NCBI GenBank assembly: GCA_035318925.1
Contig: DATHDS010000021.1
Span: 124,001 to 188,000, forward strand
Source of the DNA: VAXT01 sp035318925
GTDB taxonomy: Bacteria > Actinomycetota > Thermoleophilia > Gaiellales > Gaiellaceae
DNA: 64,000 bases
Direction: 5' to 3'
The notes under the pieces are model-generated. The model saw only the letters and a program-made list of their open reading frames with translations. It was not told the origin of the DNA and did no database searches. Shown here in pieces: positions 55,700-63,794 of this stretch (positions are counted from its first letter, which is position 1; each line of letters begins with the position of its first letter). Made by a program: the position numbers and the translations under genes.

Positions 55700-56659
55700 T
55701 CACCATGCCGAGCGCAATAACCCCGCGATCTCGTGCGGGGATGCCGGGCGTGGATTCGCCAGCGCGCCCGCGCGGACCGCAGCCACTTCGGCGACCTCGC
55801 CCAGTGCCTCCCGGGGGACGCCGAAGTCGCGCAGCCGTTCGAAGCCGCCGAGGCGCGCTAGCTCCTCGACGCGGCCAATTGGGTCGTCCGTTCCCATAGC
55901 CGCGCCGAAGCGGGCGATCTCGGCTTCCGCTACGGGCTCGTTGAAGCGCAGGGCCGCTGGCAGGGCGAGCGCGTTCATCGCCCCGTGCGGGTGCCCATAG
56001 CGCCCGCCGAGCGCCTGCGCTATCGCGTGCCCGAGGCCGAGGCCTGCCGCAGCGAGGGCTGCTCCTGCGTGCATCGCGCCCTCGAGGAGGCCACGCCGGG
56101 CTTCCAGGTCGCGACCGTTCTCGACGACCTTCGGCAGCCACTGCGAGATCAGCGCGGCGCCGGCCAGAGCTTCCCGATCGCCCTCGTCGTTGCGGCCCTG
56201 AACGTAGAGCGCCTCCGCGCTGTGCGCGAGGGCGTTCAGCGAGGTGCCGACGGTCTCGCGCACGGGCAGGTCGAGCGTGAGCTTCGGCTCGTAGACGATC
56301 CCGGCGAGGTTGGCGCCGGAGCCGCCTCCTCTCATCAGCTTGTCGTGGTCGCGGATTCCGAAGCTCGGCGTCCACTCTGCGCCCGAATAGGTCGTCGGAA
56401 CCGAGACGAGCGGCAGGCCCGTCTCGACCGAGATCGCCTTCGCGAGGTCGATCGCGCTCCCGCCGCCGACCGCGAGGATGCCGTCCGCGCCGCCCGCCGC
56501 CGCCACAGCGTCCTGGATCCGGTGGGACGGCACCTCCGTCCAGGTTCCCGCCACCTCGACGGGAGCCGGCCAGCGGGCGCTCGCGACCAGGAACGGCCGT
56601 TCGATCCCCAGCTCGCCGAGGAGCCCCGGCAGCTCCTCAAGGCCCCAGCGGACGATCAC
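55700..56659 (-). CDS. Iron-containing alcohol dehydrogenase/maleylacetate reductase-like protein
   Basis: 319-aa enzyme of the Fe-ADH superfamily. The nucleotide-binding loop is GILAVGGGSAIDLAKAISVE near residue 60. VPTTYSGAEWTPSFGIRD near residue 87 is the maleylacetate-reductase form. The helical domain has NALAHSAEALY near residue 142 and GLGLGHAIAQALGGRYGHPHGAMNAL near residue 200, which carry the metal-type histidines. It is shorter than typical Fe-ADH (about 350-380 aa). The GTG start overlaps the LysR stop by 4 bp, so enzyme and regulator are co-transcribed. The substrate may be a small keto or aldehyde acid; no aromatic-ring cleavage genes are nearby to support maleylacetate. Confidence 0.78.
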   Translation of the reverse strand: MIVRWGLEELPGLLGELGIERPFLVASARWPAPVEVAGTWTEVPSHRIQDAVAAAGGADGILAVGGGSAIDLAKAISVETGLPLVSVPTTYSGAEWTPSFGIRDHDKLMRGGGSGANLAGIVYEPKLTLDLPVRETVGTSLNALAHSAEALYVQGRNDEGDREALAGAALISQWLPKVVENGRDLEARRGLLEGAMHAGAALAAAGLGLGHAIAQALGGRYGHPHGAMNALALPAALRFNEPVAEAEIARFGAAMGTDDPIGRVEELARLGGFERLRDFGVPREALGEVAEVAAVRAGALANPRPASPHEIAGLLRSAW

Positions 56660-57546
56660 AGGCGTTCGCGCGCGAACTCGACGAAGGCGTCGGCCACCCG
56701 CGTCGACACACGACCGGCCGCCCGCACGAGCGAGATCTCCCGCGACGGCTCCAGCCCCTTGACGCGGGCCGCGGCCAGCGTTCCGGCCGCGAGCTCGGCC
56801 TCGACCGCCGTGCGCGAGATGAACGTGACGCCGTGCCCGGCCTCGACCGCGCTCTTGACGGATTCCTGGAGGCCGAGCTCGAGCCGAACATCGAGGTCCC
56901 GCAGGCGGGTTCCGCGCGTGCGCAGCTCGTCCTCGATCACCTGACGGACACCGGCGCCCTCCTGCATGACGATCAGCGGCTCGGCGCGGAGATCGTCGAG
57001 CGTAACCGTCTTTCCGGCGAAGCGATGCTCGGGCGGGCAGACGAGAACGACCTCGTCGCGGAAGAACGCCTCGTAGGCGACCGAGCGATTGCGGGGAGTG
57101 GCGCCGACGACACCGAGTTCGAGCTCGCGCCGGGCGACGCGGTCGACGATCGTCTGCGTGTCCGAGATCGAGAGGTCGATGGTGATCTCGGGGTTTGCCT
57201 CCGCGAACTCGCAGAGGAGCACCGGGACGACCGTGCCGCCCGGTCCCGTCGACGCGCCCAGAGCCAGCTGGCCACGCAGCGGGCCCTCGGCCTCACCGGC
57301 CACGTCCTCGAGCAGTTGCCGCTCCTGCGCCAGCAGGCGCTGCGCGCCACGGTAGAGGCGCCGCCCGGCCTCGGTCGGCTCGACGCGGCGGCCCGACCGG
57401 TCGAGCAGCTGCTGTCCGAGGCGCTCCTCGAGCGAGCGGATCTGAAGGCTCACCGCCGGCTGGGTGACTCCGAGCCGCTCAGCGGCCTGGGAAAAGCTCT
57501 TCCGCTCGACGACCGCGCAGAAGGCGGCCAGCTGCCGGGTATCCAT
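56656..57546 (-). CDS. LysR-family regulator (CysL/CbbR-like branch)
   Basis: 296-aa LysR regulator. The N-terminal helix-turn-helix is RQLAAFCAVVERKSFSQAAE through LGVTQPAVSLQIRSLEERLG. The effector domain starts LALGASTGPGGTVVPVLL near residue 92, the pattern of the CysL/YwfK and selenium-metabolism branch. FISRTAVEAEL is near residue 240. ATG 57546 overlaps a 15-bp palindrome (57545-57559) that also covers its -10 region, implying autorepression. The only other copy of that palindrome in this window precedes the comA/sulfur operon. It is probably a sulfur-responsive activator of that operon; the direct effector is unknown. Confidence 0.85.
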   Translation of the reverse strand: MDTRQLAAFCAVVERKSFSQAAERLGVTQPAVSLQIRSLEERLGQQLLDRSGRRVEPTEAGRRLYRGAQRLLAQERQLLEDVAGEAEGPLRGQLALGASTGPGGTVVPVLLCEFAEANPEITIDLSISDTQTIVDRVARRELELGVVGATPRNRSVAYEAFFRDEVVLVCPPEHRFAGKTVTLDDLRAEPLIVMQEGAGVRQVIEDELRTRGTRLRDLDVRLELGLQESVKSAVEAGHGVTFISRTAVEAELAAGTLAAARVKGLEPSREISLVRAAGRVSTRVADAFVEFARERL

Positions 57547-57559
57547 AAGGAGTACTTAT
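57545..57559. promoter_or_regulatory. LysR-type palindrome over the LysR promoter and start codon
   Basis: ATAAGGAGTACTTAT, 14 of 15 identical to the site at 50971-50985. The minus-strand -10 TATAAG (57555-57560) overlaps one arm and the ATG overlaps the other, so binding here should block transcription of the regulator. Confidence 0.65.
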
Positions 57560-57604
57560 AGCTGACCGCAGGAGACGAGCGCCAGGGCCAGAAGCAGTGA
57601 GGCG

Positions 57605-58309
57605 ATGCGAGCAATCGCCATCGGCAACAATTACGACTCCGTGACCTCGACGATGCAAGGCGGAGAGAGCCTTGCCGAGCGCTACTCGCGACTGGCCCAG
57701 GAGCTGCCGGACCGGCGGCGGGTCGACTTCGAGCTGCGCGTCTTCGACGTGATCCTTTCCTCGCTGTTCCTGATCGTCTCGCTGCCGATCGTGATTCCGA
57801 TCGGCTTGACGCTGCTCGCGACCTCGGGCCGGCCTGTCTTCTACCGGGGCCAGAGAGTCGGACGCGGCGGAAGCGTCTTCACGATGACGAAGTTCCGCAC
57901 GCTGCGCCCGGGCGCCGAGGCGAGGCTCGGTCATCACTTGGGCGCCGCCCTGGTTGGAGCGACAGAGGCCGAGGTGACCCGCATGGGCCGCTGGCTGCGG
58001 GCGGCGCAGCTCGACGAGATCCCGCAGTTCTGGAACGTGCTCAAGGGTGACATGAGCCTCGTCGGCCCGCGGCCGATCCGGCCGCGGTTCTTCGAGGAGC
58101 TCGTCGCCGAGCTGCCGGCCTACTGGCAGCGCCTCGTCGTGCGGCCCGGGCTCACAGGCTTCGCCCAGGTGCGTGGCGGCTACGAGACCTCGATGGTCGA
58201 GAAGCTCTCGCACGACCTCGAATGGATCGCCGACCGCTCCGTGCCTCTCTTTCTGCGAACGCTCTCGGCAACCGGCTGGCGCGTGCTTCGGCAGTCGCTA
58301 CACGTCTAG
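57605..58309 (+). CDS. Undecaprenyl-phosphate sugar-1-phosphate transferase (bacterial sugar transferase)
   Basis: 234-aa initiating enzyme of polysaccharide assembly. A membrane segment near residues 50-72 (VILSSLFLIVSLPIVIPIGL) is followed by the catalytic domain: PVFYRGQRVGRGGSVFTMTK near residue 78, MGRWLRAAQLDEIPQFWNV near residue 127 (with the D-E pair), DMSLVGPRPIRP near residue 149 and RPGLTGFAQVRG near residue 183. It is the short form without the N-terminal four-helix and CoA-binding-like parts of WbaP/WcaJ. It should prime one of the glycans assembled by this window. It converges with the antiporter gene (12-bp overlap). Confidence 0.88.
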   Translation: MRAIAIGNNYDSVTSTMQGGESLAERYSRLAQELPDRRRVDFELRVFDVILSSLFLIVSLPIVIPIGLTLLATSGRPVFYRGQRVGRGGSVFTMTKFRTLRPGAEARLGHHLGAALVGATEAEVTRMGRWLRAAQLDEIPQFWNVLKGDMSLVGPRPIRPRFFEELVAELPAYWQRLVVRPGLTGFAQVRGGYETSMVEKLSHDLEWIADRSVPLFLRTLSATGWRVLRQSLHV

Positions 58310-59890
58310 CCGCGACTCTTCGAGGTCGAAGTCCCGCTCGACGCGCTGCATCACCTCTTCGCTGATCTTGCCCTCGTTCCGCAGCGTGTGCACCGCTCCC
58401 CGCTCCGCGTCGAGCAGCTCGTGCATGAGACGTTGATACGCGAGTGAGCGCTCCTCGAGCTCACCGCCGTCTTCGTTGTCCAGCCGGGCGCGAAAGCGGT
58501 TGCTGCGGAAGTTGTAGAGGCCGCGAGCACGCTCGGCGGTGTCGGTTCGCACCCAACCCTCGTCCTCGAGCTCGTCGAGTCGTGCGATGGCCGCCTCGGC
58601 CGCGTGAATGCGCGCCTTCGCCTCTTCCCGTGCATCGGCGTCGTCTTCCTCGAGCCCCAGGACGCGGACGAGGGCGGGCAACGAGAGCCCCTGAAGGACG
58701 AGTGACGCGAGCACGACGGAGAAGGCAAGGAAGACGATCAGCGAGCGGTCGGGAAAGGGCATGCCTGCATCCGTGCTCAGCGGGATCGCAAGCGCAGCGG
58801 CAAGCGTCACCCCTCCTCGCATCCCGGCCCAGGCGACGAAGGCCACGAACTGCCACGGCGGAGCGGGGTCGCGCTCGCGAAGACTCGGCGAGATCCACCG
58901 CGGGATGTAGGTGATCGGGAACCCGGAGACGATCCGGATCAGCAGCACGATCGCCCAGACGAGCGCCGCGTAGCCGACGAGCTCCTGCCAGGACCGGCCG
59001 TGCAGGTTGTTGACGATTGGATGAAGCTGGAGTCCGACAAGCCCGAAGAGGAGCGCGTTCAGGAGGAAGCTGAGGATCGTCCAGAAACCGGCGCCCTGGA
59101 GCCGTGTCTCGACCGTCGTCAGCTCCGGCGTGTGCCAGCCCATGTACACACCCGCGGTCACCACGGCCAGCACGCCGGAGGCCCCGATCGCAGATGCCGG
59201 CAGGAACACGAAGTAGCCCGTGAGAAACGCGATCGTCACCTCCAGCGGCGGGTTGAAGAGGCGTTTGCGCACGAACCGGATCCCCCGGCCGATCACAAGG
59301 CCCACGGCGACGCCGCCGACAACCGACCAGATGAAGTTCCCAGCCGCATCGAGGAGCGAGAACGAGCCGGTGAGCACCGCGGCGACCGCGAACTTGTAGA
59401 GGACGAGCGCCGTGCCGTCGTTGAGCAGGCTCTCGCCTTCGATGATCGCAATCGCGCGCCGGGGAACACCGAGCCGATGGGCGATCGACGTCGCGGCGAG
59501 CGGATCGGTCGGCGAGACGATTGCCCCGAGGACGAACCCGGCCGGCCACGAGAGATCGATCATGTAGTGCGCGACCGCCGCGACCATGACCGTCGTGACG
59601 GCCACGAGCCCGATCGCGAGGAGCGAGATCGGCCGCAGGTTCCGCCGCAGCTCGCGCAGACCCGTGTTGAAGGCGGCCGAATAGAGGAGCGGCGGCAGGA
59701 TCCCGACGAGCACGACCTGCGGTGGCAAGGTCACATTCGGCACGCCGGGCCCGAAGCCCAGGGCCAGGCCTCCGAGCACGAGGAGGATCGGATACGGGAT
59801 CCGCAGCGGGTCGGCGAGCAGGAGCAGCGCCGCAGCGGAAATGAGCAGCGCCAGGAGCTGGAGCTCCTCGTGTGTGCCGAACCCGCTCAC
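58298..59890 (-). CDS. CPA1-family Na+/H+ antiporter
   Basis: 530-aa antiporter with about 12 helices and a cytoplasmic tail. VLGAIVSPTDPLAATSIAHR near residue 125 has the P-T-D-P ion-binding aspartate. IIEGESLLNDGTALVLYKF near residue 152 is the E-S-L-x-N-D motif, and AWAGMRGGVTLAAALAIP near residue 358 is the R-G arginine segment. The tail (about 410-530) is charged and helical. I choose GTG 59890 because TACTCT lies 9 nt upstream; ATG 59914 would overlap the start codon of the divergent asparagine synthase. Function: pH or sodium homeostasis. Confidence 0.85.
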   Translation of the reverse strand: MSGFGTHEELQLLALLISAAALLLLADPLRIPYPILLVLGGLALGFGPGVPNVTLPPQVVLVGILPPLLYSAAFNTGLRELRRNLRPISLLAIGLVAVTTVMVAAVAHYMIDLSWPAGFVLGAIVSPTDPLAATSIAHRLGVPRRAIAIIEGESLLNDGTALVLYKFAVAAVLTGSFSLLDAAGNFIWSVVGGVAVGLVIGRGIRFVRKRLFNPPLEVTIAFLTGYFVFLPASAIGASGVLAVVTAGVYMGWHTPELTTVETRLQGAGFWTILSFLLNALLFGLVGLQLHPIVNNLHGRSWQELVGYAALVWAIVLLIRIVSGFPITYIPRWISPSLRERDPAPPWQFVAFVAWAGMRGGVTLAAALAIPLSTDAGMPFPDRSLIVFLAFSVVLASLVLQGLSLPALVRVLGLEEDDADAREEAKARIHAAEAAIARLDELEDEGWVRTDTAERARGLYNFRSNRFRARLDNEDGGELEERSLAYQRLMHELLDAERGAVHTLRNEGKISEEVMQRVERDFDLEESRLDV

Positions 59891-59898
59891 CGCGTCAC

Positions 59899-59905
59899 TA
59901 GAGTA
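59899..59905. promoter_or_regulatory. Overlapping divergent -10 elements (bidirectional promoter)
   Basis: TAGAGTA reads as TAGAGT on the plus strand (8 nt before ATG 59913) and TACTCT on the minus strand (9 nt before GTG 59890). Both genes would start leaderless from the same melted region. Confidence 0.5.
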
Positions 59906-59912
59906 ATGCGGC

Positions 59913-61802
59913 ATGTGCGGGATCTGCGGAATCGCAATGGCCCGCGGCGCCGTCGATCCGGATCAGATCGCGGCAATGAGCGCGACGCTCGTCCACCGCG
60001 GGCCCGATTCCAACGGCGCTTTCGTCGACGGCTCCGTGGGGCTCGCTGCCCGGCGGCTTGCGATCATCGACCTCGCGACCGGCGACCAGCCGATCGTGAA
60101 CGAGGACGGCCGGATCGCAGTCGTCCAGAACGGGGAGATCTACAACTACCGCGAGTTGCGGCACGAGCTCCAACGCGCAGGGCATCGCTTCTTTACGAGC
60201 GGCGACACGGAGGTGCTCGTCCACCTCTACGCAGAGCACGGCGACCGCTTCGTCGAGCGCCTGCGGGGTATGTTCGCGCTCGCCCTCTGGGACTCCGAAC
60301 GGAACCGCCTCGTCCTCGCACGCGACCGCTACGGCATCAAGCCGCTCTACTACCGCGAGACCGGGGGCGAGCTGGCCTTCGCCTCCGAGTTGCGCGCGCT
60401 CCCGCGAGGAGAGGTCGACCTCGACGCGCTCGAGGCCTTCCTCGCCTTCAACTCCGTCCCCGGGCCGCTGACGATCTTCCGTGACGTACGGAAGCTCCAG
60501 CCCGGGCACGTCCTCACCTGGGAGAACGGGCGGAGCGAGCTCATCCGCTACGCGCGGCCGGCCCCGGTTCCGGCCTCCGACGTGCGCGACGCGGAGGAGG
60601 CGGAGCTGGTCGAGGAGCTGCGGGCGCGGATGCGCGACTCGGTGCGCTCCCATCTCGTCTCCGACGTGCCGGTCGGCGTGCTGCTCTCGGGCGGGGTCGA
60701 CTCGTCGCTGCTGGCCGCGCTCGCCGCCGAGGAGGCGTCAGAGCCGTTGCGCACGTTCTCGATCGGCTTCGAGGAGCGGAGCTTCGACGAGCTGGCCGAC
60801 GCGCGGCTGGTGGCCGAGCGCTACGGCACGCAACATCGCGAGCTCGTGCTGCGGCCCGACGCGGCGCTCCTCCTTCCCGCCCTCGCCGAGGCCTTCGACG
60901 AGCCGTTTGCCGATTCGTCGGCGCTCCCGACCTACCTCGTCTCGCAACTCGCGGCCGAGGACGTGAAGGTCGCTCTCTCCGGCGAGGGCGGCGACGAGCT
61001 CTTCGGCGGCTACTACACGTACGCGGCCGACCTGCTCGCCCAGCGAGTCGGCTGGACCGGGCCTCTGTTGCGGCCACTCGTCGAGCGGCTGCCCAGCTCG
61101 TCCGCGCGGGCGAGTTTCGACTACCGCGCGAAGCGCTTCGTCCGCGCCGCGCACCTGCCGCCGCTCGAGCGCCACCACGGCTGGAAGGAGATCTTCTCGC
61201 CCGAGGCCCGGGCCGAGCTGACCGGGCGTCGGAGCGAACTCGATCCGGTCGACTTGCTCCGCGCGCGGTTCGCCGAGACCGACGGCGCCTATCTGCTGGC
61301 CCGCCTCCAGGACGTCGACCTCGGCACATACCTCGTCGACGACCTGCTCGTGAAGACCGATCGCGCCTCGATGGCGCACTCGCTGGAGGCCCGGGTGCCG
61401 TTCCTCGACCCCGTGGTCACGAATTTCGCGTTCGCGCTCCCGAGCCGCCACAAGGTGCGGGGCCTGCGCAAGAAGGTCCTGTTGCGGAAGGCGGCGGCGC
61501 CCCTCGTGCCGCCGGAGCTGCTTCGGCGGCGCAAGCGTGGGTTCTCGATTCCCGCGGCCGCGTGGCTCCGCGGCGAGCTGGAGCCGTTCGCGCGCGAGAC
61601 CCTGTCGCCCGACACGCTGCGCCGCCAGGGCTTCCTCCAGCCCGACGTCGTCACGCGGCTGATCGACGATCACGTCGCCGGCCGCGAGGACCTGAGCCGC
61701 CAGCTGTGGGGCCTGCTCTCGTTCACCCTCTGGCACGAGCGGCACGTCGAACGGACGCCGGGGCCGCTGCGGGAGCCGCGGCTCGAAGCGCTCGCCAAGT
61801 GA
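59913..61802 (+). CDS. asnB: Glutamine-dependent asparagine synthase (AsnB-type)
   Basis: 629-aa amidotransferase. The protein starts MCGICGIA, so Cys2 is the N-terminal glutaminase nucleophile and the start at 59913 is fixed. Glutaminase motifs HRGPDSNGAF near residue 30 and VVQNGEIYNYREL near residue 70 are present. The synthetase domain has the ATP loop LLSGGVDSSL near residue 256, SGEGGDELFGGY near residue 357 and the late RVPFLDP near residue 497. In glycan loci such enzymes may amidate uronic acids or amino-acid decorations; plain asparagine synthesis is the conservative call. Its stop overlaps the next GTG. Confidence 0.88.
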   Translation: MCGICGIAMARGAVDPDQIAAMSATLVHRGPDSNGAFVDGSVGLAARRLAIIDLATGDQPIVNEDGRIAVVQNGEIYNYRELRHELQRAGHRFFTSGDTEVLVHLYAEHGDRFVERLRGMFALALWDSERNRLVLARDRYGIKPLYYRETGGELAFASELRALPRGEVDLDALEAFLAFNSVPGPLTIFRDVRKLQPGHVLTWENGRSELIRYARPAPVPASDVRDAEEAELVEELRARMRDSVRSHLVSDVPVGVLLSGGVDSSLLAALAAEEASEPLRTFSIGFEERSFDELADARLVAERYGTQHRELVLRPDAALLLPALAEAFDEPFADSSALPTYLVSQLAAEDVKVALSGEGGDELFGGYYTYAADLLAQRVGWTGPLLRPLVERLPSSSARASFDYRAKRFVRAAHLPPLERHHGWKEIFSPEARAELTGRRSELDPVDLLRARFAETDGAYLLARLQDVDLGTYLVDDLLVKTDRASMAHSLEARVPFLDPVVTNFAFALPSRHKVRGLRKKVLLRKAAAPLVPPELLRRRKRGFSIPAAAWLRGELEPFARETLSPDTLRRQGFLQPDVVTRLIDDHVAGREDLSRQLWGLLSFTLWHERHVERTPGPLREPRLEALAK

Positions 61803-62806
61803 AAGTCTGGATCGACATCTCGGCGCCGGCCCACGTGCTGGTGTTCCGGCCGCTGATCGCTCTCCTGCGGGAACGGGGCGACGAGGTCGAGCTCACCACC
61901 CGCGACTACGCGCAGACGCTCGAGCTGCTCGAGCGCCACGGGATCGAGGCGACGGTGATCGGCCGTCACGGTGGACGGTCTCGCGTCGGCAAGGCCGCGT
62001 CGCTCGCGGGTCGCCTGCGCGCGCTGAAGCGCTACGCGAAGGGACGCGAGTTCGACCTCGCGCTTGCGCACGGCTCGCACGAGCTGACGATCACGGCGCG
62101 GCGCCTAGGCATCCCGAGCGCGACGACGCACGACTATGAGTACGCGACGCTCCAGCACCATCTCGGCGACCGCGCGGCGACGAAGGTGGTCGTGCCCGAG
62201 GCGATCCCGCTCGAGCGGATGGCGCGCTTCGGCGTGCGGCCCCCAAAGTTGCTTCAGTACCCGGGGCTGAAAGAGGAGTACTACCTCCACGACTTCGAGC
62301 CGGACCCGACCGTGCTCGACGAGCTCCTCGTCAACCGGGAACGGACACTCGTCGTCGTGCGCACGCCGCCGGATGTCTCGCTCTACCACCGGCGCTCGAA
62401 CCCGTTCTTCCCGCGGCTCCTGGCTCATCTCGGACACGAGAAGGACGTGCAGGCGATCGTCCTTCCTCGCAGCCCCGAGCAGCGCGAATACGTGCGGAGC
62501 CTGGCCCTCCCCTCGGTGATTGTCCCCGACCGCGCCGTGGACGCGCAGAGCCTGATCGCGTTGGCCGACCTCGTCGTCTCGGCGGGCGGGACGATGAACC
62601 GCGAGGCCGCCGCGCTGGGCGTGCCCGTCTACACCACCTACGGCGGTCGGCTCGGCGGCGTCGACGAAATGCTCCTCCGGGAAGGCCGGCTGCGGCCGCT
62701 GACCGACCCCCGCGCCCTCGACCTCGAAAAGCGCTCGACAAGTGACGTTCAACGGGTGCGGCGAGACCCCCGCCTTCTCCTCGACCTGCTCCTATCGGCT
62801 GCCTAA
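61799..62806 (+). CDS. DUF354 family GT-B-like protein
   Basis: 335-aa protein. It starts KVWIDISAPAHVLVFRPLIA, the D-x-x-x-PAHVLFF/R-type opening of DUF354, a family with a GT-B (UDP-GlcNAc 2-epimerase/MurG-like) fold found in surface-glycan clusters of actinobacteria and archaea. YLHDFEPD near residue 160 and VVSAGGTMNREAAALGVPVY near residue 262 are shared with it; the G-G-T-M-x-x-E-A segment corresponds to the nucleotide-sugar site. The GTG at 61799 overlaps the asparagine synthase stop (GTGA). Activity unproven; probably a glycosyltransferase or epimerase. Confidence 0.75.
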   Translation: MKVWIDISAPAHVLVFRPLIALLRERGDEVELTTRDYAQTLELLERHGIEATVIGRHGGRSRVGKAASLAGRLRALKRYAKGREFDLALAHGSHELTITARRLGIPSATTHDYEYATLQHHLGDRAATKVVVPEAIPLERMARFGVRPPKLLQYPGLKEEYYLHDFEPDPTVLDELLVNRERTLVVVRTPPDVSLYHRRSNPFFPRLLAHLGHEKDVQAIVLPRSPEQREYVRSLALPSVIVPDRAVDAQSLIALADLVVSAGGTMNREAAALGVPVYTTYGGRLGGVDEMLLREGRLRPLTDPRALDLEKRSTSDVQRVRRDPRLLLDLLLSAA

Positions 62807-62822
62807 GGCAACATTCCCGAAG

Positions 62823-63794
62823 ATGAAGCTAACCGTAGTCCTTCCCGTCCGCGACGAGGCTCTTGTGATTCCGGAGCTCATTCCTCGCTTGACAGCTGTG
62901 CTGGACGTCCTCGACGACGAATGGGAGGTCGTTCTCGTCGATGACGGGTCGACAGACTCGACTTGGGAGCTTCTGAAGACGGCTTCCGGCCGTGACGAGC
63001 GCATTCGGGCGCTTCGGCTGACGCGGAACTTCGGCCATCAGATCGCGTTGACGGCCGGGCTACACGTCGCAACTGGCGATGCGGTCATCACCATGGACAG
63101 CGACCTTCAGCACCCTCCGGAGCTCATTCCGTCACTTCTCCTCAAGGCCGCCGACGGCTTCGACGTCGTCTACGCCGTTCGCAGCTCCTCCGACTCGGCC
63201 GGATGGTTCAAACGGGTCTCGGCGCGATTGTTCTACTGGCTTCTCAATCGCCTTTCGTCGCTCGACGTACCACAGGCCGGCGGAGACTTTCGGTACATGT
63301 CGCGGCGGGTCGTGGACGCCCTGCTGTCGATGCCGGAGCGCCATCGATTCCTCCGCGGCATGACCCGCTGGGTCGGATACGACCAGTCGGTGATCGAGTA
63401 TCACCGACCTCCACGGGCCGGCGGGGAGTCGAAGTACACGCTGGGCAAGATGATCTCTCTGGGCTGGGACGCGGTCGTCAGCTTCTCGTCGCTGCCATTG
63501 CGAGTCGCGAGCCTGCTCGGATTCGTGTTCTCGTTCTTCGGGCTTGTCTATCTCGCCTATGTCGTCGCGGAGCGCGTGCTCACCGACGACACCGTGGCCG
63601 GCTGGACCTCCGTCGTCGCCACTGTGCTCATCCTGGGTGGGGTCCAACTGCTTTGCATTGGCATCATCGGGCAATACCTGGGGCGAATGTACGACGAGAT
63701 GAAAGGCCGTCCGCTCTTCCTGGTCGCTGACGACACGCGCCACCTCGGAGCGCACCAGCTCAGCGAGCCAGAAGGAGCATCCCCGCGAAGATGA
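62823..63794 (+). CDS. Family 2 polyprenyl-phosphate glycosyltransferase (GtrB/DPM1-like)
   Basis: 323-aa GT2 with two C-terminal membrane helices. VVLPVRDEALVIPELIP at the N-terminus, LVDDGSTDSTWELL near residue 39, the DxD in TMDSDLQHP near residue 92, and the late IGIIGQYLGRMYDEMKGRPL define the family. It loads a sugar onto a polyprenyl phosphate. ATG 62823 is the natural start, 16 bp after the DUF354 gene. It overlaps the convergent small transporter gene by 35 bp. It is a paralogue of the enzyme at 21674. Confidence 0.85.
   Translation: MKLTVVLPVRDEALVIPELIPRLTAVLDVLDDEWEVVLVDDGSTDSTWELLKTASGRDERIRALRLTRNFGHQIALTAGLHVATGDAVITMDSDLQHPPELIPSLLLKAADGFDVVYAVRSSSDSAGWFKRVSARLFYWLLNRLSSLDVPQAGGDFRYMSRRVVDALLSMPERHRFLRGMTRWVGYDQSVIEYHRPPRAGGESKYTLGKMISLGWDAVVSFSSLPLRVASLLGFVFSFFGLVYLAYVVAERVLTDDTVAGWTSVVATVLILGGVQLLCIGIIGQYLGRMYDEMKGRPLFLVADDTRHLGAHQLSEPEGASPRR

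Noticed and set aside
55690..55710. GGATTCGAATCACC resembles a tRNA T-loop (minus-strand tRNA)
   Set aside because: The five bases on each side of the TTCGAAT loop do not pair, no acceptor or anticodon stem can be built, and the region overlaps the stop of the Fe-ADH-like gene.
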